In this document: piece by piece, positions 1 through 11,073 of the stretch
Numbering within the stretch: the first letter of the stretch is position 1
Layout of the letters: each line of letters opens with the position of its first letter
NCBI RefSeq assembly: GCF_029581575.1
Contig: NZ_CP089975.1
Location: 1,860,001-1,924,000, forward strand
Source of the DNA: Moraxella nasibovis
Lineage (GTDB): Bacteria > Pseudomonadota > Gammaproteobacteria > Pseudomonadales > Moraxellaceae
DNA: 64,000 nucleotides
Direction: 5' to 3'
Program-made: the position numbers and the translations under genes
The notes under the pieces: generated by a model
What the model saw: the letters and a program-made list of their open reading frames with translations, nothing else
Database searches by the model: none
Told to the model about the DNA's origin: nothing

Positions 1-379
1 GGCGTTCTAGCTGGTTTGCGATACCAACAGCTACCAAGCGAGCATCTAGGTCAGGCTGAGTGATCTCCTGGATGTTTACCTGAGCAGGTACACCCATGAT
101 TTTGGTCAGCTCTTTTTGTAGTGCTTCGATGTCAGCACCTTGCTTACCAATGATCACACCTGGACGAGCAGATGAAATGGTGATTTTGGCAGCGCCAGTA
201 GGACGCTCAATGCTGATGTTGCTCACCATGGCTTCTTTTAGCTTGTTGCGCAAGAAGTCACGCACTTTAAAGTCGTTTAGCAGGTATTCTGAATATTGCT
301 TTGGGCTGGCATACCAGTTAGCGTTATGCTTTTTGATGACGCCCAAGCGAATACCAATAGGATGAACTTTTTGACCCAT
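1..379 (-). CDS. rpsC: 30S ribosomal protein uS3 (partial, 3' end outside window)
   Basis: Reading leftwards from an ATG at 379, the product begins [13 protein letters not shown], the typical uS3 start, and continues through the KH-domain segment ([18 protein letters not shown]). The first 126 codons are present and the gene runs off the left edge. uS3 sits at the mRNA entry channel of the 30S subunit. Its start lies 2 bp beyond the rplV stop, as expected within the S10 operon, so the two are probably translationally coupled. Confidence 0.97.
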   Translation of the reverse strand, partial: MGQKVHPIGIRLGVIKKHNANWYASPKQYSEYLLNDFKVRDFLRNKLKEAMVSNISIERPTGAAKITISSARPGVIIGKQGADIEALQKELTKIMGVPAQVNIQEITQPDLDARLVAVGIANQLER

Positions 380-381
380 GA

Positions 382-711
382 TTATGCTCCTACTTTAACA
401 GTGATGTGACAAGTGCGCTTGCTGATACGGTCAGCACGACCTTTGGCACGGGGCATAATACGCTTCAAAGTGATGCCTTCATCAACATAGATGGTAGAAA
501 CACGCAGATTATCGATGTCTAGACCATTGTTGTGCTCAGCGTTAGCGATTGCTGATTGTAGGCATTTCTTAACCAGTTTAGCACCTTTTTTGTTGCTAAA
601 AGTCAAGATGTCCAAAGCGCGCTCGATTGACTTACCACGAACTTCGTCCGCAACCAATCTTACTTTTTGTGCCGAAATAGCGGCACCGCGTAATTTTGCA
701 GTTACTTCCAT
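382..711 (-). CDS. rplV: 50S ribosomal protein uL22
   Basis: The 109-residue product has the usual uL22 length. It begins with [16 protein letters not shown] and contains the long beta-hairpin region near the C-terminus ([18 protein letters not shown]) that lines the peptide exit tunnel and takes part in macrolide interaction. It lies between rpsS and rpsC in the canonical S10 order with 9 bp and 2 bp gaps. No oddities are seen. Confidence 0.98.
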   Translation of the reverse strand: MEVTAKLRGAAISAQKVRLVADEVRGKSIERALDILTFSNKKGAKLVKKCLQSAIANAEHNNGLDIDNLRVSTIYVDEGITLKRIMPRAKGRADRISKRTCHITVKVGA

Positions 712-720
712 GGTAGCACC

Positions 721-996
721 TTATCTCTTAGATTTCTTATCAACGCCGTGACCACGATATGAACGGGTCGGAGCGAATTCACCAAGTTTATGACCAACCA
801 TTTGTTCATTCACAATCACTGGTACATGAGTGCGACCGTTGTGAACAGAAATGGTTAGACCTACCATTTGTGGTAGAATCATCGAGCGACGAGACCAAGT
901 TTTGATTGGTTTACGGCTGTTTGTTTCAAGAGCGTCTTCGATCTTGGCAAACAAGTGCGCATCGATAAATGGACCTTTTTTCAATGAACGAGGCAT
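721..996 (-). CDS. rpsS: 30S ribosomal protein uS19
   Basis: The 91-residue protein begins [15 protein letters not shown] and has the conserved uS19 core ([20 protein letters not shown]). It binds the head of the 30S subunit with S13. It follows rplB after 11 bp and precedes rplV after 9 bp, as in the standard S10 operon. Confidence 0.98.
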   Translation of the reverse strand: MPRSLKKGPFIDAHLFAKIEDALETNSRKPIKTWSRRSMILPQMVGLTISVHNGRTHVPVIVNEQMVGHKLGEFAPTRSYRGHGVDKKSKR

Positions 997-1007
997 TAAA
1001 TTATTCC

Positions 1008-1835
1008 TTATTTCTTGGCACGACGGCGACGGATGATCATATTGTCAGTACGCTTATTAGAACGAGTCTTAAGACCCTTAGCTTTCTGACCCCAAGGACT
1101 GGTTGGGTGTTTACCAAAGTTGCGTCCTTCACCACCACCGTGTGGGTGATCAATCGGGTTCATCGCAGTACCACGAACGGTAGGACGAACACCACGCCAG
1201 CGTGCTGCACCTGCTTTACCAAGCGATTTTAGGTTGTTTTCAGTGTTAGACACTTCACCAATTACCGCACGGCAGTTTGCATGGATGCGGCGAGTTTCGC
1301 CAGAGCGCAAACGAACGATCACATAAGCACCGTCTTTACCCAACAATTGAACCGCTGCACCAGCAGAACGAGCGATTTGCGCGCCTTTGCCGATTTTTAG
1401 TTCGATGTTGTGAATAACAGTACCCACTGGGATATTTTTAAGTGGCAAGCAGTTACCTGGGCGGATTGGAGAACCCTCACCAGATTGAACCTGATCGCCT
1501 ACAGCCAATTTTTTAGGTGCAATGATGTAACGACGCTCACCGTCTGCATATTTAAGCAGTGCAATGTGTGCGGTACGGTTTGGATCGTACTCAATGCGTT
1601 CAACAGTTGCAATGATGCCGTCTTTATTGCGCTTGAAGTCAATCAGACGATAGTGTTGCTTGTGACCACCACCGATGTGACGGGTAGTGATACGGCCGTT
1701 GTTGTTACGGCCACCAGTTTTTGCTTTTGATTCAACAAGTGGTGCATAAGGACGACCTTTATAAAGGTGTGGATGCACTACTTTTTCAACAAAGCGGCGA
1801 CCTGGTGATGTAGGTTTTGCTTTTACGATAGGCAT
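1008..1835 (-). CDS. rplB: 50S ribosomal protein uL2
   Basis: The 275-residue protein begins [14 protein letters not shown] and has the conserved RNA-binding core. The C-terminal segment contains the [10 protein letters not shown] motif, including the histidine associated with peptidyl transferase function. It ends in a basic tail ([15 protein letters not shown]). Gaps to rplW and rpsS are 11 bp each. Length and motifs are normal. Confidence 0.98.
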   Translation of the reverse strand: MPIVKAKPTSPGRRFVEKVVHPHLYKGRPYAPLVESKAKTGGRNNNGRITTRHIGGGHKQHYRLIDFKRNKDGIIATVERIEYDPNRTAHIALLKYADGERRYIIAPKKLAVGDQVQSGEGSPIRPGNCLPLKNIPVGTVIHNIELKIGKGAQIARSAGAAVQLLGKDGAYVIVRLRSGETRRIHANCRAVIGEVSNTENNLKSLGKAGAARWRGVRPTVRGTAMNPIDHPHGGGEGRNFGKHPTSPWGQKAKGLKTRSNKRTDNMIIRRRRAKK

Positions 1836-1846
1836 GTCTTTAATCC

Positions 1847-2176
1847 TTATTCGTTAGTCGCTGTTTCACTAGTGACTTCTTCACCAGCACCGATTTGTAC
1901 GTCTGAACCAGCTTTCAAGGTTACATACGCTTTTTTGACATCAGAGCGTTTGCCCACAACACGGCCAAAACGCTTAGTTTTACCTTTGGTGTTTAGCGTG
2001 TTTACTTTAACAACTTCAACACCTTCAAACATCAGCTCAACCGCTTGTTTGATGTCACGCTTAGTCGCATTGCTGTCCACTTTGAAAACTTGAACACCAA
2101 GGCTGTCGCCCAGACGCTGAGATTTTTCAGAGAATACAGGGGCTTTTAGCACTTGATACAGTCTTGCGTTACTCAT
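1847..2176 (-). CDS. rplW: 50S ribosomal protein uL23
   Basis: The 109-residue product begins with [19 protein letters not shown], as in uL23 proteins, and carries the motif region [14 protein letters not shown]. uL23 surrounds the exit tunnel and is the docking site for trigger factor and SRP. Its start overlaps the end of rplD by 4 bp, indicating coupled translation. The acidic tail ([14 protein letters not shown]) is longer than in E. coli. Confidence 0.96.
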   Translation of the reverse strand: MSNARLYQVLKAPVFSEKSQRLGDSLGVQVFKVDSNATKRDIKQAVELMFEGVEVVKVNTLNTKGKTKRFGRVVGKRSDVKKAYVTLKAGSDVQIGAGEEVTSETATNE

Positions 2177-2775
2177 GCTAGTGTCTCCTCAAATTGTTTG
2201 GCAGCTTCTACAGTCATGATAACTTTGTCAAAAGAAACCAAGCTTACTGGATCAACTTCACGAGCACCCAATACATTGACATGTGGAATGTTGCGAGCAG
2301 CTAGATATAGATTTTCGTCCACTTCGTGCGTTACGATCAAAGCACGCGGTGTGTTTAGCTCTGCTAGCTTAGCAACCAAACCTTTAGTTTTTGGTGAATC
2401 TACAGTGATGCTATCAACCAAAACCAGACGCTCTTGGCGTACCAGCTCAGCTAGGATGCACTGCATGGCACCACGATACATTTTACGGTTTACTTTTTGA
2501 GACCAATCTTGTGGTTTTGCTGCGAATGCACGACCGCCACCAACCCAGATTGGGCTACGGATAGAACCAGCACGAGCGCGACCAGTACCTTTTTGACGCC
2601 ATGGCTTTTTACCACCGCCAGATACTTCGCCACGAGTTTTTTGTGCACGAGTACCTTGACGAGCGCCAGCTAGGTAAGCAGTTACTACTTGGTGTACCAA
2701 GGCTTCGTTGAACTCACGACCAAAAGTCGTTTCTGATAGCTCAACCGCCGCACCTGTAACAGTTTTTAAATTCAC
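2173..2775 (-). CDS. rplD: 50S ribosomal protein uL4
   Basis: The 200-residue protein has the uL4 signature in the tunnel loop ([20 protein letters not shown], then [19 protein letters not shown]). In E. coli L4 also represses its own operon by binding the S10 leader. The long leader upstream of rpsJ here may allow something similar, but that is only an inference. It overlaps rplW by 4 bp and follows rplC by 10 bp. Confidence 0.98.
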   Translation of the reverse strand: MNLKTVTGAAVELSETTFGREFNEALVHQVVTAYLAGARQGTRAQKTRGEVSGGGKKPWRQKGTGRARAGSIRSPIWVGGGRAFAAKPQDWSQKVNRKMYRGAMQCILAELVRQERLVLVDSITVDSPKTKGLVAKLAELNTPRALIVTHEVDENLYLAARNIPHVNVLGAREVDPVSLVSFDKVIMTVEAAKQFEETLA

Positions 2776-2785
2776 GTTAATCCCC

Positions 2786-3424
2786 TTAGGCTTTCACTGA
2801 CGGACGTACGATAACATCGCCACCATTGGCACCAGGAAGTGCGCCCTTGATGACTAGTACACCTTTTTCAGCATCAATAGACACGATTTCAAGGCCTTGA
2901 ACAGTAACACGCTTGTTACCCATTTGACCAGGCATCTTTTTGCCTTTAAATACTTTACCTGGTGTCTGGTTTTGACCAGTAGAACCAAGTACACGGTGAG
3001 AAACAGAGTTACCGTGAGTTGCGTCTTGAGTACGGAAGTTGTGACGCTTAACACCACCTTGGAAACCTTTACCCTTGCTTTGACCAGTCACATCAACCAA
3101 CTGCCCAACTTCAAATAGATCTACCAAAATGTTGCCGCCAACTTCACGACCTTCAAGATCGCTCTCGTCTGCACGGAATTCCCAAACACCACGACCAGCG
3201 GCTACGCCAGCTTTTGCGAAGTGTCCTTTTTGAGCAGCAGTTACACGGCTGTCACGACGCTCACCAGTGGTGATTTGGATTGCGTTATAGCCATCGGTGT
3301 CTACTGTTTTGATTTGCGAGATGCGGTTTGCGTCAACCTCGACTACTGTTACAGGGATAGATGCGCCTGCTTCAGTAAAGATTCGGGTCATACCACGCTT
3401 AATACCGACTAAACCAATCGCCAT
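2786..3424 (-). CDS. rplC: 50S ribosomal protein uL3
   Basis: The 212-residue product begins [16 protein letters not shown] and carries the uL3 signature [20 protein letters not shown], the segment that reaches the peptidyl transferase centre. It lies 51 bp after rpsJ and 10 bp before rplD. Length and order are as expected for gammaproteobacteria. Confidence 0.98.
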   Translation of the reverse strand: MAIGLVGIKRGMTRIFTEAGASIPVTVVEVDANRISQIKTVDTDGYNAIQITTGERRDSRVTAAQKGHFAKAGVAAGRGVWEFRADESDLEGREVGGNILVDLFEVGQLVDVTGQSKGKGFQGGVKRHNFRTQDATHGNSVSHRVLGSTGQNQTPGKVFKGKKMPGQMGNKRVTVQGLEIVSIDAEKGVLVIKGALPGANGGDVIVRPSVKA

Positions 3425-3475
3425 TTTAGACCTCTTACTTTAATAATAGTTTAATATTAAACCAGTCTTGTTCAA

Positions 3476-3787
3476 TTAGCCTAGGGCGATTTGAACATCA
3501 ACACCAGCTGCTAGATCAAGCTTCATCAACGCATCGACAGTTTTGTCGGTAGGTTGTACGATGTCAATCATGCGTTTGTGAGTGCGAATTTCATACTGGT
3601 CACGAGCGTCTTTGTTGACGTGTGGTGATGTCAATACGTTGAACCGCTCAATACGAGTCGGCAAGGGAACAGGACCACAAACTTGTGCGCCTGTACGCTT
3701 TGCAGTATCGACAATCTCTTGTGCCGACTGGTCAATCAGACGATGGTCGAAAGATTTTAGTCGGATACGGATTCTCTGGTTAGCCAT
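3476..3787 (-). CDS. rpsJ: 30S ribosomal protein uS10 (NusE)
   Basis: The 103-residue protein matches the uS10 length and begins [19 protein letters not shown], with the conserved loop [20 protein letters not shown]. Besides its role in the 30S head it acts in transcription antitermination as NusE, bound to NusB. It is the first gene of the S10 operon. A GGAG-like ribosome site (minus strand, just before 3787) and a leader of about 300 nt precede it. Confidence 0.98.
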   Translation of the reverse strand: MANQRIRIRLKSFDHRLIDQSAQEIVDTAKRTGAQVCGPVPLPTRIERFNVLTSPHVNKDARDQYEIRTHKRMIDIVQPTDKTVDALMKLDLAAGVDVQIALG

Positions 3788-4315
3788 GCCAACAAGCTCC
3801 TAATTAAGTGCTTTATAAAACTTCCGTCATCAAAAAAGATGAGTTCAGCTATACCATTTTTCATATTTTTTGCCAAAAATCGATGCTTTTGACAAAATAA
3901 TCCAATCCCTGCCCGTCATGCACAAATGGTCAGACAGCAGGGGTGATGTTATAGTGCCAAAAACGATGCTTCGGCTGTGGCGTTGTCCTTTTTAAATTCT
4001 CTATCGTTGTTGTAGAGAACAATTTTTATCAAATTCATTCTTTTCAATCACGACATAGCGGATTAAAAAGCGCAACGCTAAAACATAATAAGCCCATATT
4101 ATACACCAAAATCGGCTAAATGCAAGGGATTTATTATGCTTTTGTCAAAATAATCGTCATTTTTATGTATGCTTTATGTATGTCGCCATTCATAAAAACT
4201 CATAAACGCATTCGATCATTTGCGTGCTATTTTATCATTTTTTTGTGATAAAAACCGCACTATTTTCATTGAATTTTTTAATTGATTTTATAAATTTAAT
4301 GAAAATAATCAATAA
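3788..4315 (-). promoter_or_regulatory. S10 operon 5' region and long leader
   Basis: This 528 bp stretch has no credible gene. On the minus strand it holds the S10 promoter (4099-4126) and then a leader of about 300 nt. Two hairpins lie in the leader. One is at 3907-3942 (CCCTGC paired with GCAGGG, plus an inner GTC/GAC). The other is near 4000-4022 (TTCTCTA paired with TAGAGAA). In E. coli the S10 leader is the target of L4 autoregulation; whether these hairpins serve that role is not shown. The left-most AT-rich part (about 4140-4315) follows rng and may hold its transcription end. Confidence 0.55.
4099..4126 (-). promoter_or_regulatory. sigma70 promoter of the S10 operon
   Basis: On the minus strand a -35 TTGCAT (4126-4121) and a perfect -10 TATAAT (4104-4099) are separated by 16 bp, with TG two bases before the -10. 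The transcript would begin near 4092 and run to rpsJ. This is the best promoter match in the region and suits a highly expressed operon. Confidence 0.75.
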
Positions 4316-5563
4316 TTATGCCCCGTTTTTGGGTAATTTTCCTGCGCCTTGACACACCGCACAAGGCTGGGTGAGTTGCTCTGCCAAGCTGACTGCGGTG
4401 CGTTTTCTGGTCATTTCAAGCAGTCCAAGCCGAGTAAAGCCTAAAATGTGTGTCGGTACAGCGTCTTTTTTAAACAGCTTGGTGAGAGTGTTTAATACCT
4501 TGGTGCGACTTTGCTCACTTGTCATGTCAATAAAATCAATGATGATGATACCGCTGATGTTACGCAGTCTTAGCTGTTTGGCGATAAGATGGCTGGCTTC
4601 TAGGTTGGTTTTTTCAATCAGTTCATCAGACGAGTGCTTGCCAACGAACGAGCCTGTATTGACATCAATCACTGTCATCGCTTCGGTCTGATCAATCACC
4701 AAAAACCCACCTGACGGCAAAGCGACCTGTCGCCCCAAAGCATCACTGATTTGCGATTTGATGCCATGATGAGCGAATAAAGAAGACTCTTGGCAAGTCA
4801 ACACAGAAGTCAAATGGGGCATGAATGTCTGGACAAATGCCAATATTTGCTCATACATCGCTTGATCATTGACGATGATGCTGTCAATTTTATTGTCAAG
4901 ACAGGCAAAATCTTGCAAATATCTGAGCGGCAAAGGCAGGGCTTGATGTATCAGTGCGTGCTTGGATTTGGCAAGTTTGGCAGTATGGATACGCTGTGTC
5001 ATCATGCCCCACAGCCGAATCAAATACACCAAATCCGCCTGCAATCGCTCCACGCCGACCGACACCGCCTGCGTGCGTGCAATCAAACCGCCCTGCACAC
5101 CCAGCGCCTGACACAGCTGGCTAAGCTCGCTTTTGAGACGCTCACGCACCGCCTGATCGCCCAGCTTAGCAGAAATGCCCAGCGGTCTGTCGTCATTGGG
5201 CAAATAAACCAGCGTCTGACTTACCAAGCTGATTTTCGTGCTAAGGCACGCTCCCTTTTCGCCAAGCTCATCTTTGATGACTTGCACGACGATTCGCTCG
5301 CCTTGATAAAACAGCTTTTCAATGCCCAAACTGCGATCTGAGCGATGCACATCATCAATGGATAAAAACGCCGTCCGCTTGCGACCAATATCCACAAATA
5401 CCGCCTGCATCGCCGACAAGACACGCACCACCGTCCCCAGATAGACACGCCCCACCAGACTGTCCGCTTGATTTTCAACAAAAAAATCACACAGCTCGCC
5501 ATTGACGACCACCGCCAACTGCGTCTGCTCTTGCCCATGCTCAATGATGATTTGCTTGGTCAT
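4316..5563 (-). CDS. rng: Ribonuclease G (short form)
   Basis: The 415-residue protein is a member of the RNase E/G family of endoribonucleases, which process 16S rRNA 5' ends and decay mRNAs. It starts MTKQIIIEHGQEQTQLAVV and has the S1 RNA-binding part (about 35-125), the 5'-sensor/RNase H-like part and the DNase I-like catalytic part with metal-binding aspartates in IDVNTGSF and IIIIDFIDM. It ends ten residues after the zinc-link (CAVCQGAGK). Homologues such as E. coli RNase G (about 489 aa) have a further small dimerisation domain after the zinc-link, which is absent here. It lies upstream of the S10 promoter, followed downstream by AT-rich noncoding DNA. Confidence 0.93.
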   Translation of the reverse strand: MTKQIIIEHGQEQTQLAVVVNGELCDFFVENQADSLVGRVYLGTVVRVLSAMQAVFVDIGRKRTAFLSIDDVHRSDRSLGIEKLFYQGERIVVQVIKDELGEKGACLSTKISLVSQTLVYLPNDDRPLGISAKLGDQAVRERLKSELSQLCQALGVQGGLIARTQAVSVGVERLQADLVYLIRLWGMMTQRIHTAKLAKSKHALIHQALPLPLRYLQDFACLDNKIDSIIVNDQAMYEQILAFVQTFMPHLTSVLTCQESSLFAHHGIKSQISDALGRQVALPSGGFLVIDQTEAMTVIDVNTGSFVGKHSSDELIEKTNLEASHLIAKQLRLRNISGIIIIDFIDMTSEQSRTKVLNTLTKLFKKDAVPTHILGFTRLGLLEMTRKRTAVSLAEQLTQPCAVCQGAGKLPKNGA

Positions 5564-5586
5564 TTTATGATACTTAACGATGATTT

Positions 5587-6180
5587 CTAGCTATCAATAT
5601 GTGATTTGACACGCTCAATCAGCGACAGCGTTTGAGCCAGTGGCAAGCCCACCACATTGGTATAACTGCCACGAATGGCCTCAACCCACGCCATCGCCCC
5701 ACCTTGAATGGCGTACGCCCCTGCCTTATCCACAGGCTCGCCTGTCTGCCAATAAGCGTGTTTCATGGCGTCCGTCAGTACCACAAAATCCACCTCTGTA
5801 CGACAAATCATACTTTGCCTAGCAAGCACCGCACCATCTGCCACCACACCAACACAAACCGCCGTCCAGACTTCATGAGTCGCACCAGACATCTTATCCC
5901 ACATAGCATAAGCATCGGTGCGATTTGTGGGCTTGGTCAGCACCCTACCATCAGGCAATACGCCAATGGTATCTGCCGTAATGATGAGCGACTGCCCTTG
6001 TAGTGGCTCCTGACACGCCTTGGCGAATTTTTCAGAAACCATACGCATGATGTAGTCTTTGGCACACTCGCCTGATTGCCAAGACTCGTCAATGGATACC
6101 GCCATCACGGTAAAATCCACGCCTGCCGTCTTTAATAATTCTTGACGGCGTGGCGAAGTTGATGCCAAAATAATATTCAT
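5587..6180 (-). CDS. maf: Maf-family nucleoside triphosphate pyrophosphatase
   Basis: The 197-residue product begins MNIILASTSPRRQELLKTAG, the hallmark of Maf proteins, and has the conserved later motifs (ITADTIG, AYAIQGGAM). These enzymes hydrolyse noncanonical or canonical dNTP/NTPs such as dTTP and UTP to monophosphates. It lies between mreD and rng on the same strand, with 23 bp to rng, an arrangement widely seen in gammaproteobacteria (mreBCD-maf-rng). The substrate subgroup was not determined. Confidence 0.93.
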   Translation of the reverse strand: MNIILASTSPRRQELLKTAGVDFTVMAVSIDESWQSGECAKDYIMRMVSEKFAKACQEPLQGQSLIITADTIGVLPDGRVLTKPTNRTDAYAMWDKMSGATHEVWTAVCVGVVADGAVLARQSMICRTEVDFVVLTDAMKHAYWQTGEPVDKAGAYAIQGGAMAWVEAIRGSYTNVVGLPLAQTLSLIERVKSHIDS

Positions 6181-6223
6181 AACCTAGTCCCATCCATCAA
6201 AATATCAATATGAAAAAGCGTGC

Positions 6224-6718
6224 CTACCAAGCACGCTCTTTCAGCTGTCCATTCACCCAGTACAAAGGATACCAAAACAGCGGAAAAATCAAAATACTCA
6301 TCACCAACGAGCCAAACCCTGCCCAAATAAAGCCATGACTGAACGACTCCAATACCCACAAAACACTGCGATAGCCAATCAAGGCCGCCGCCGCACACAG
6401 CCACGCATTCTTTAAAGTCAGCTCTGTGATATAAATGAGCAGCACTCTAAGCCCAAAGCTCATAAGCACCGCACAAAACGCCTGATGCCCCAAATGCGTA
6501 TCCAACAGCAAATCCGATGACAAACCAATCAAAAACACCACCCACACACGCATGATGGTCGGGCGATACATGAGCCAAAATATCAGCACAATCGTCAAAA
6601 ACATCGGGCGAAATTCCGCCACCGTAAAAGACAGCGGATAAATATTCATCGCTGATGCCATCACAAAGCTCAGCACAATACCCATCAGCAAAAAAGACTT
6701 GGCGTTCATCTGACTCAT
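6224..6718 (-). CDS. mreD: Rod shape-determining protein MreD
   Basis: The 164-residue integral membrane protein has about five hydrophobic segments and the family motif region IGLSSDLLLDTHLGHQAF. MreD works with MreC, MreB, PBP2 and RodA in lateral cell-wall synthesis. It starts 4 bp after the mreC stop. Moraxella cells are often coccoid or short rods; the gene nevertheless seems intact. Confidence 0.92.
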   Translation of the reverse strand: MSQMNAKSFLLMGIVLSFVMASAMNIYPLSFTVAEFRPMFLTIVLIFWLMYRPTIMRVWVVFLIGLSSDLLLDTHLGHQAFCAVLMSFGLRVLLIYITELTLKNAWLCAAAALIGYRSVLWVLESFSHGFIWAGFGSLVMSILIFPLFWYPLYWVNGQLKERAW

Positions 6719-6722
6719 CGCC

Positions 6723-7550
6723 CTACTGTTTTGGCTGCAAAATCAGCACATGGCTGCTGTTTAGGATATTTGCCGCTGGGGTCACTGTGATGTCGGCAAA
6801 GTTATCCGTGCGAGTGGTGTCGATGTCAGCAATCGTCCCCACACGATACCCTGCGGGCAGACGGCTACCCAGCCCAGATGAAACCAGCTCATCGCCTACT
6901 TGCACATCAGAAGTCTTAAAAATAAAATCCAGATTAAGACCATCGGGGCGACCGCTACCAGACACCACCGCACGCTGACCTGTACGAGCCACCACCACTG
7001 CCACTGACTGCTGCTCATCGGTGATCAGCACAAGGCGTGAAGTGTTTGGATAGGTGTTGATTACTTGTCCCAAAATGCCGTTTTCATCAATGACGGTCTG
7101 CCCGATTTTCACGCCGTCATTTTCGCCTTTATTGAGCACTACGATCTGTTTTAGTGGATTGGAGTCTGTGCCGATGATGCGTGCCAATAGCAGGTCGTGA
7201 TTGGCAGACTCAGTGGTGGACAGTACGCCTTTGAGTCTGGCATTTTGAGCGATGAGATGGTCTTGCTGTTGCAGCTGCACTTTGGCTTGCAAAAGCTCAG
7301 TTTGCAGGCGAATGTTTTCACGGCGCAGCGATTCTTTGCTTTCAAAAGCGCCATCAGCATAATGCGCCGCAAATGACGGTATGAGCGACATTTGGTAAAT
7401 CGGCTGCATGGACGCATGGCTGGCATCACGAAAAGGCACAAACCATTCTGATTTCTGGCTGTCTAGCAGCATCAAAATCAGCGACAGCACCAAAAAACTC
7501 AGCGTAGCTCGCACAAATAATGGCTTTTGGGAAAAAATACTCAGCAGCAT
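6723..7550 (-). CDS. mreC: Cell shape-determining protein MreC
   Basis: The 275-residue protein has one N-terminal membrane segment (about 14-32), a coiled coil (about 70-105, rich in LQ repeats) and a periplasmic beta-barrel core with motifs such as ARIIGTDSNPLKQIVVLNKG. MreC links cytoplasmic MreB to the periplasmic synthases. It is separated from mreB by about 80 bp containing a strong hairpin (7597-7626), so its dose relative to mreB may be reduced. Confidence 0.95.
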   Translation of the reverse strand: MLLSIFSQKPLFVRATLSFLVLSLILMLLDSQKSEWFVPFRDASHASMQPIYQMSLIPSFAAHYADGAFESKESLRRENIRLQTELLQAKVQLQQQDHLIAQNARLKGVLSTTESANHDLLLARIIGTDSNPLKQIVVLNKGENDGVKIGQTVIDENGILGQVINTYPNTSRLVLITDEQQSVAVVVARTGQRAVVSGSGRPDGLNLDFIFKTSDVQVGDELVSSGLGSRLPAGYRVGTIADIDTTRTDNFADITVTPAANILNSSHVLILQPKQ

Positions 7551-7596
7551 ATCATCTTTATCATCAAAATCTTAAACACACTCATCGACATCACAA

Positions 7597-7626
7597 AATA
7601 AAAGCGGTATCATCACCGCTTTTATT
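7597..7626 (-). terminator. Hairpin between mreB and mreC
   Basis: A perfect 12 bp stem (AATAAAAGCGGT paired with ACCGCTTTTATT) with a 6 nt loop is followed on the minus strand by a T-rich run. It lies inside the presumed mreBCD operon and looks like a partial terminator that would lower mreCD transcription relative to mreB (inference). Confidence 0.6.
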
Positions 7627-7630
7627 ATCA

Positions 7631-9154
<1,524 letters not shown>

Positions 9155-9457
9155 ATGAGCAACACTCTAAACAGCAATGACATTTTAGGCGTCGCCAATC
9201 TCGCTCGCCTTGCCATTGATGATGCCAAATCTGAAAGCTACGCCAAAGACATTGGCAAAATCCTATCCATGATGGACATTTTGTCCGATGTCAATACGGA
9301 CGATGTCAAGCCTTTAACCAATGTCCACGATGGCGTGCAAGTGCTACGCCCAGATGTGGTGGATTTGAATGGTTTGGCGGTCAATCGTGAGCAAAATCAA
9401 GCGATTGCCCCTGCGGTACAAGATGGATTGTATTTAGTGCCACAAGTGATTGAGTGA
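9155..9457 (+). CDS. gatC: Asp-tRNA(Asn)/Glu-tRNA(Gln) amidotransferase subunit C
   Basis: The 100-residue product, from ATG 9155 (MSNTLNSNDILGVANLARLA), has the usual GatC features: an N-terminal helix and the C-terminal LRPDVV...LYLVPQVIE segment. GatC stabilises the GatA-GatB complex that converts misacylated Glu-tRNA(Gln) or Asp-tRNA(Asn) to the correct amide form. It is the first gene of the gat operon. A longer reading from 9029 adds 42 residues without family similarity and was not chosen. Confidence 0.95.
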   Translation: MSNTLNSNDILGVANLARLAIDDAKSESYAKDIGKILSMMDILSDVNTDDVKPLTNVHDGVQVLRPDVVDLNGLAVNREQNQAIAPAVQDGLYLVPQVIE

Positions 9458-9466
9458 TTTTAAACC

Positions 9467-9529
9467 GTAGGGGCGAATTGCAATTCGCCCAAAAAATGCA
9501 CACAAGGGCGAATTGCGATTCGCCCCTAC
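9467..9529. repeat. Inverted repeat of the GGGCGAATT palindrome family
   Basis: Two 24 bp arms (9467-9490 and 9506-9529) are inverted copies of each other with one mismatch, separated by 15 bp. They can fold into a very stable hairpin between gatC and gatA. Each arm is itself nearly palindromic (GGGCGAATTGCAATTCGCCC). Related single arms occur at 27209-27235, 43685-43708 and 55411-55434, so this is a dispersed intergenic element. It may also tune the gatC/gatA ratio. Confidence 0.85.
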
Positions 9530-9577
9530 ACACCGATTTAAAACCTATTTAAAAAAACAAAATTTAGAGAAAAAACG

Positions 9578-11053
9578 ATGACAACTTTACATACCCTATC
9601 CGTCCGTGAAATCGCTGACGGTTTACACGCCAAACACTTTAGCTCGGTTGAATTGACTCAGCATTTTTTAGACCGCATCAATACGCACGACAAGGCGGTG
9701 AATAGCTTTGTTACCGTAACGGCTGACCTAGCCTTAGAGCAAGCCCGCCTTGCCGATGATTTGCGTGCTAAGGGCGACACTCGCCCCCTACTTGGCGTGC
9801 CAATGGCTCATAAAGACAACCTTTGCACACAAGGCGTTTTGACCACTTGTGGCTCAAAAATGCTTGCCAATTTCAAAGCTCCTTATAATGCCACGCTGGT
9901 AGAAAATATCGCGAATTTTGGCTTTATCAGTCTTGGCAAGCTCAATATGGACGAATTTGCAATGGGTTCGGACAATGAAAAATCCTATTTCGGAGCGGTA
10001 CACAACCCCTACGACCTAGACCGAGTGCCAGGGGGTTCGTCTGGCGGTAGTGCGGCGGCTGTGGCAAGCAACTTTGTCCCTGTGGCGACAGGCTCGGACA
10101 CGGGCGGTTCTATTCGCCAGCCTGCGAGCTTCTGCGGTGTAACAGGCATTAAGCCAACCTATGGGCGAGTGTCTCGCTTTGGTATGGTGGCGTATGCGTC
10201 AAGCTTTGACCAAGCAGGGGCGTTTGGACGCTCGGCACAAGACTGTGCGTATTTGTTACAAGCGATGAGCGGTTATGACCCCAAAGACAGCACAAGTGTA
10301 AACAAAGATGTGCCAAACTGGGTGGGCGAATTAGACAAAGTAGCAAGCGACAAACCCCTAGCAGGATTAAGAGTAGGCGTACCGCAAGAGTATTTTGGCA
10401 CAGGGTTAAATGCTGATGTTAAAGCCAAAATTGAAGATGCTTTAAAAGTCTATCAAGACTTGGGGGCGACTTTGGTAGATGTCCATTTGACCGACCCACA
10501 AATCACCCTTGCCACCTATTATCTCCTTGCCCCTGCCGAAGCCAGCTCCAACTTATCTCGCTTTGACGGGGTGCGTTATGGCTATCGCTGTGAAAATCCT
10601 GCCGATTTGCACGATTTGTACACACGCAGTCGCTCGGAAGGCTTTGGGGCGGAAGTGCAACGCCGTATCATTATGGGGACTTATGCCCTGTCAGCAGGTT
10701 ATTTTGATGCCTATTATGTCAAGGCTCAAAAGGTTCGCCGTTTGATTTTAAATGACTTTTTAAAAGCCTTTGAATCGTGCGACATCATCGCCACGCCAAC
10801 CGCCCCAACGGTTGCCTATAAACTTGGCGAAAATCTCTCCCCTGCCGAAATCTATATGGGCGATGTCTATACCATTGGTGTGAATTTGGCGGGCTTGCCA
10901 AGTTTGTCGCACCCTGTGGGCTTTGTGGGCGGATTGCCTGTGGGCTTGCAACTCATTGGCAAACATTGGGCGGAAAGCGAGCTGTTAAAAACCGCTCACA
11001 TTTACCAAAGCCATACCGATTTTCATCAGGCAAAGGCGGATTTGGTGAAGTGA
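9578..11053 (+). CDS. gatA: Asp-tRNA(Asn)/Glu-tRNA(Gln) amidotransferase subunit A
   Basis: The 491-residue amidase-signature enzyme releases ammonia from glutamine or asparagine for tRNA amidation in the GatCAB complex. It has the Ser-cisSer-Lys triad region: the lysine in VPMAHKDNL (about residue 77), the glycine/serine stretch [14 protein letters not shown] (about 150) and the nucleophile serine in [12 protein letters not shown] (about 175). Length is normal for GatA. It is followed by the beta-lactamase gene instead of directly by gatB. Confidence 0.97.
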   Translation: MTTLHTLSVREIADGLHAKHFSSVELTQHFLDRINTHDKAVNSFVTVTADLALEQARLADDLRAKGDTRPLLGVPMAHKDNLCTQGVLTTCGSKMLANFKAPYNATLVENIANFGFISLGKLNMDEFAMGSDNEKSYFGAVHNPYDLDRVPGGSSGGSAAAVASNFVPVATGSDTGGSIRQPASFCGVTGIKPTYGRVSRFGMVAYASSFDQAGAFGRSAQDCAYLLQAMSGYDPKDSTSVNKDVPNWVGELDKVASDKPLAGLRVGVPQEYFGTGLNADVKAKIEDALKVYQDLGATLVDVHLTDPQITLATYYLLAPAEASSNLSRFDGVRYGYRCENPADLHDLYTRSRSEGFGAEVQRRIIMGTYALSAGYFDAYYVKAQKVRRLILNDFLKAFESCDIIATPTAPTVAYKLGENLSPAEIYMGDVYTIGVNLAGLPSLSHPVGFVGGLPVGLQLIGKHWAESELLKTAHIYQSHTDFHQAKADLVK

Positions 11054-11073
11054 TTTTTGGATTGGGGTGAATG

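Noticed and set aside
4790-5341. 183-codon open frame on plus opposite rng
   Set aside because: It is antisense to conserved RNase G codons and its translation (His/Gln-rich) has no family features.
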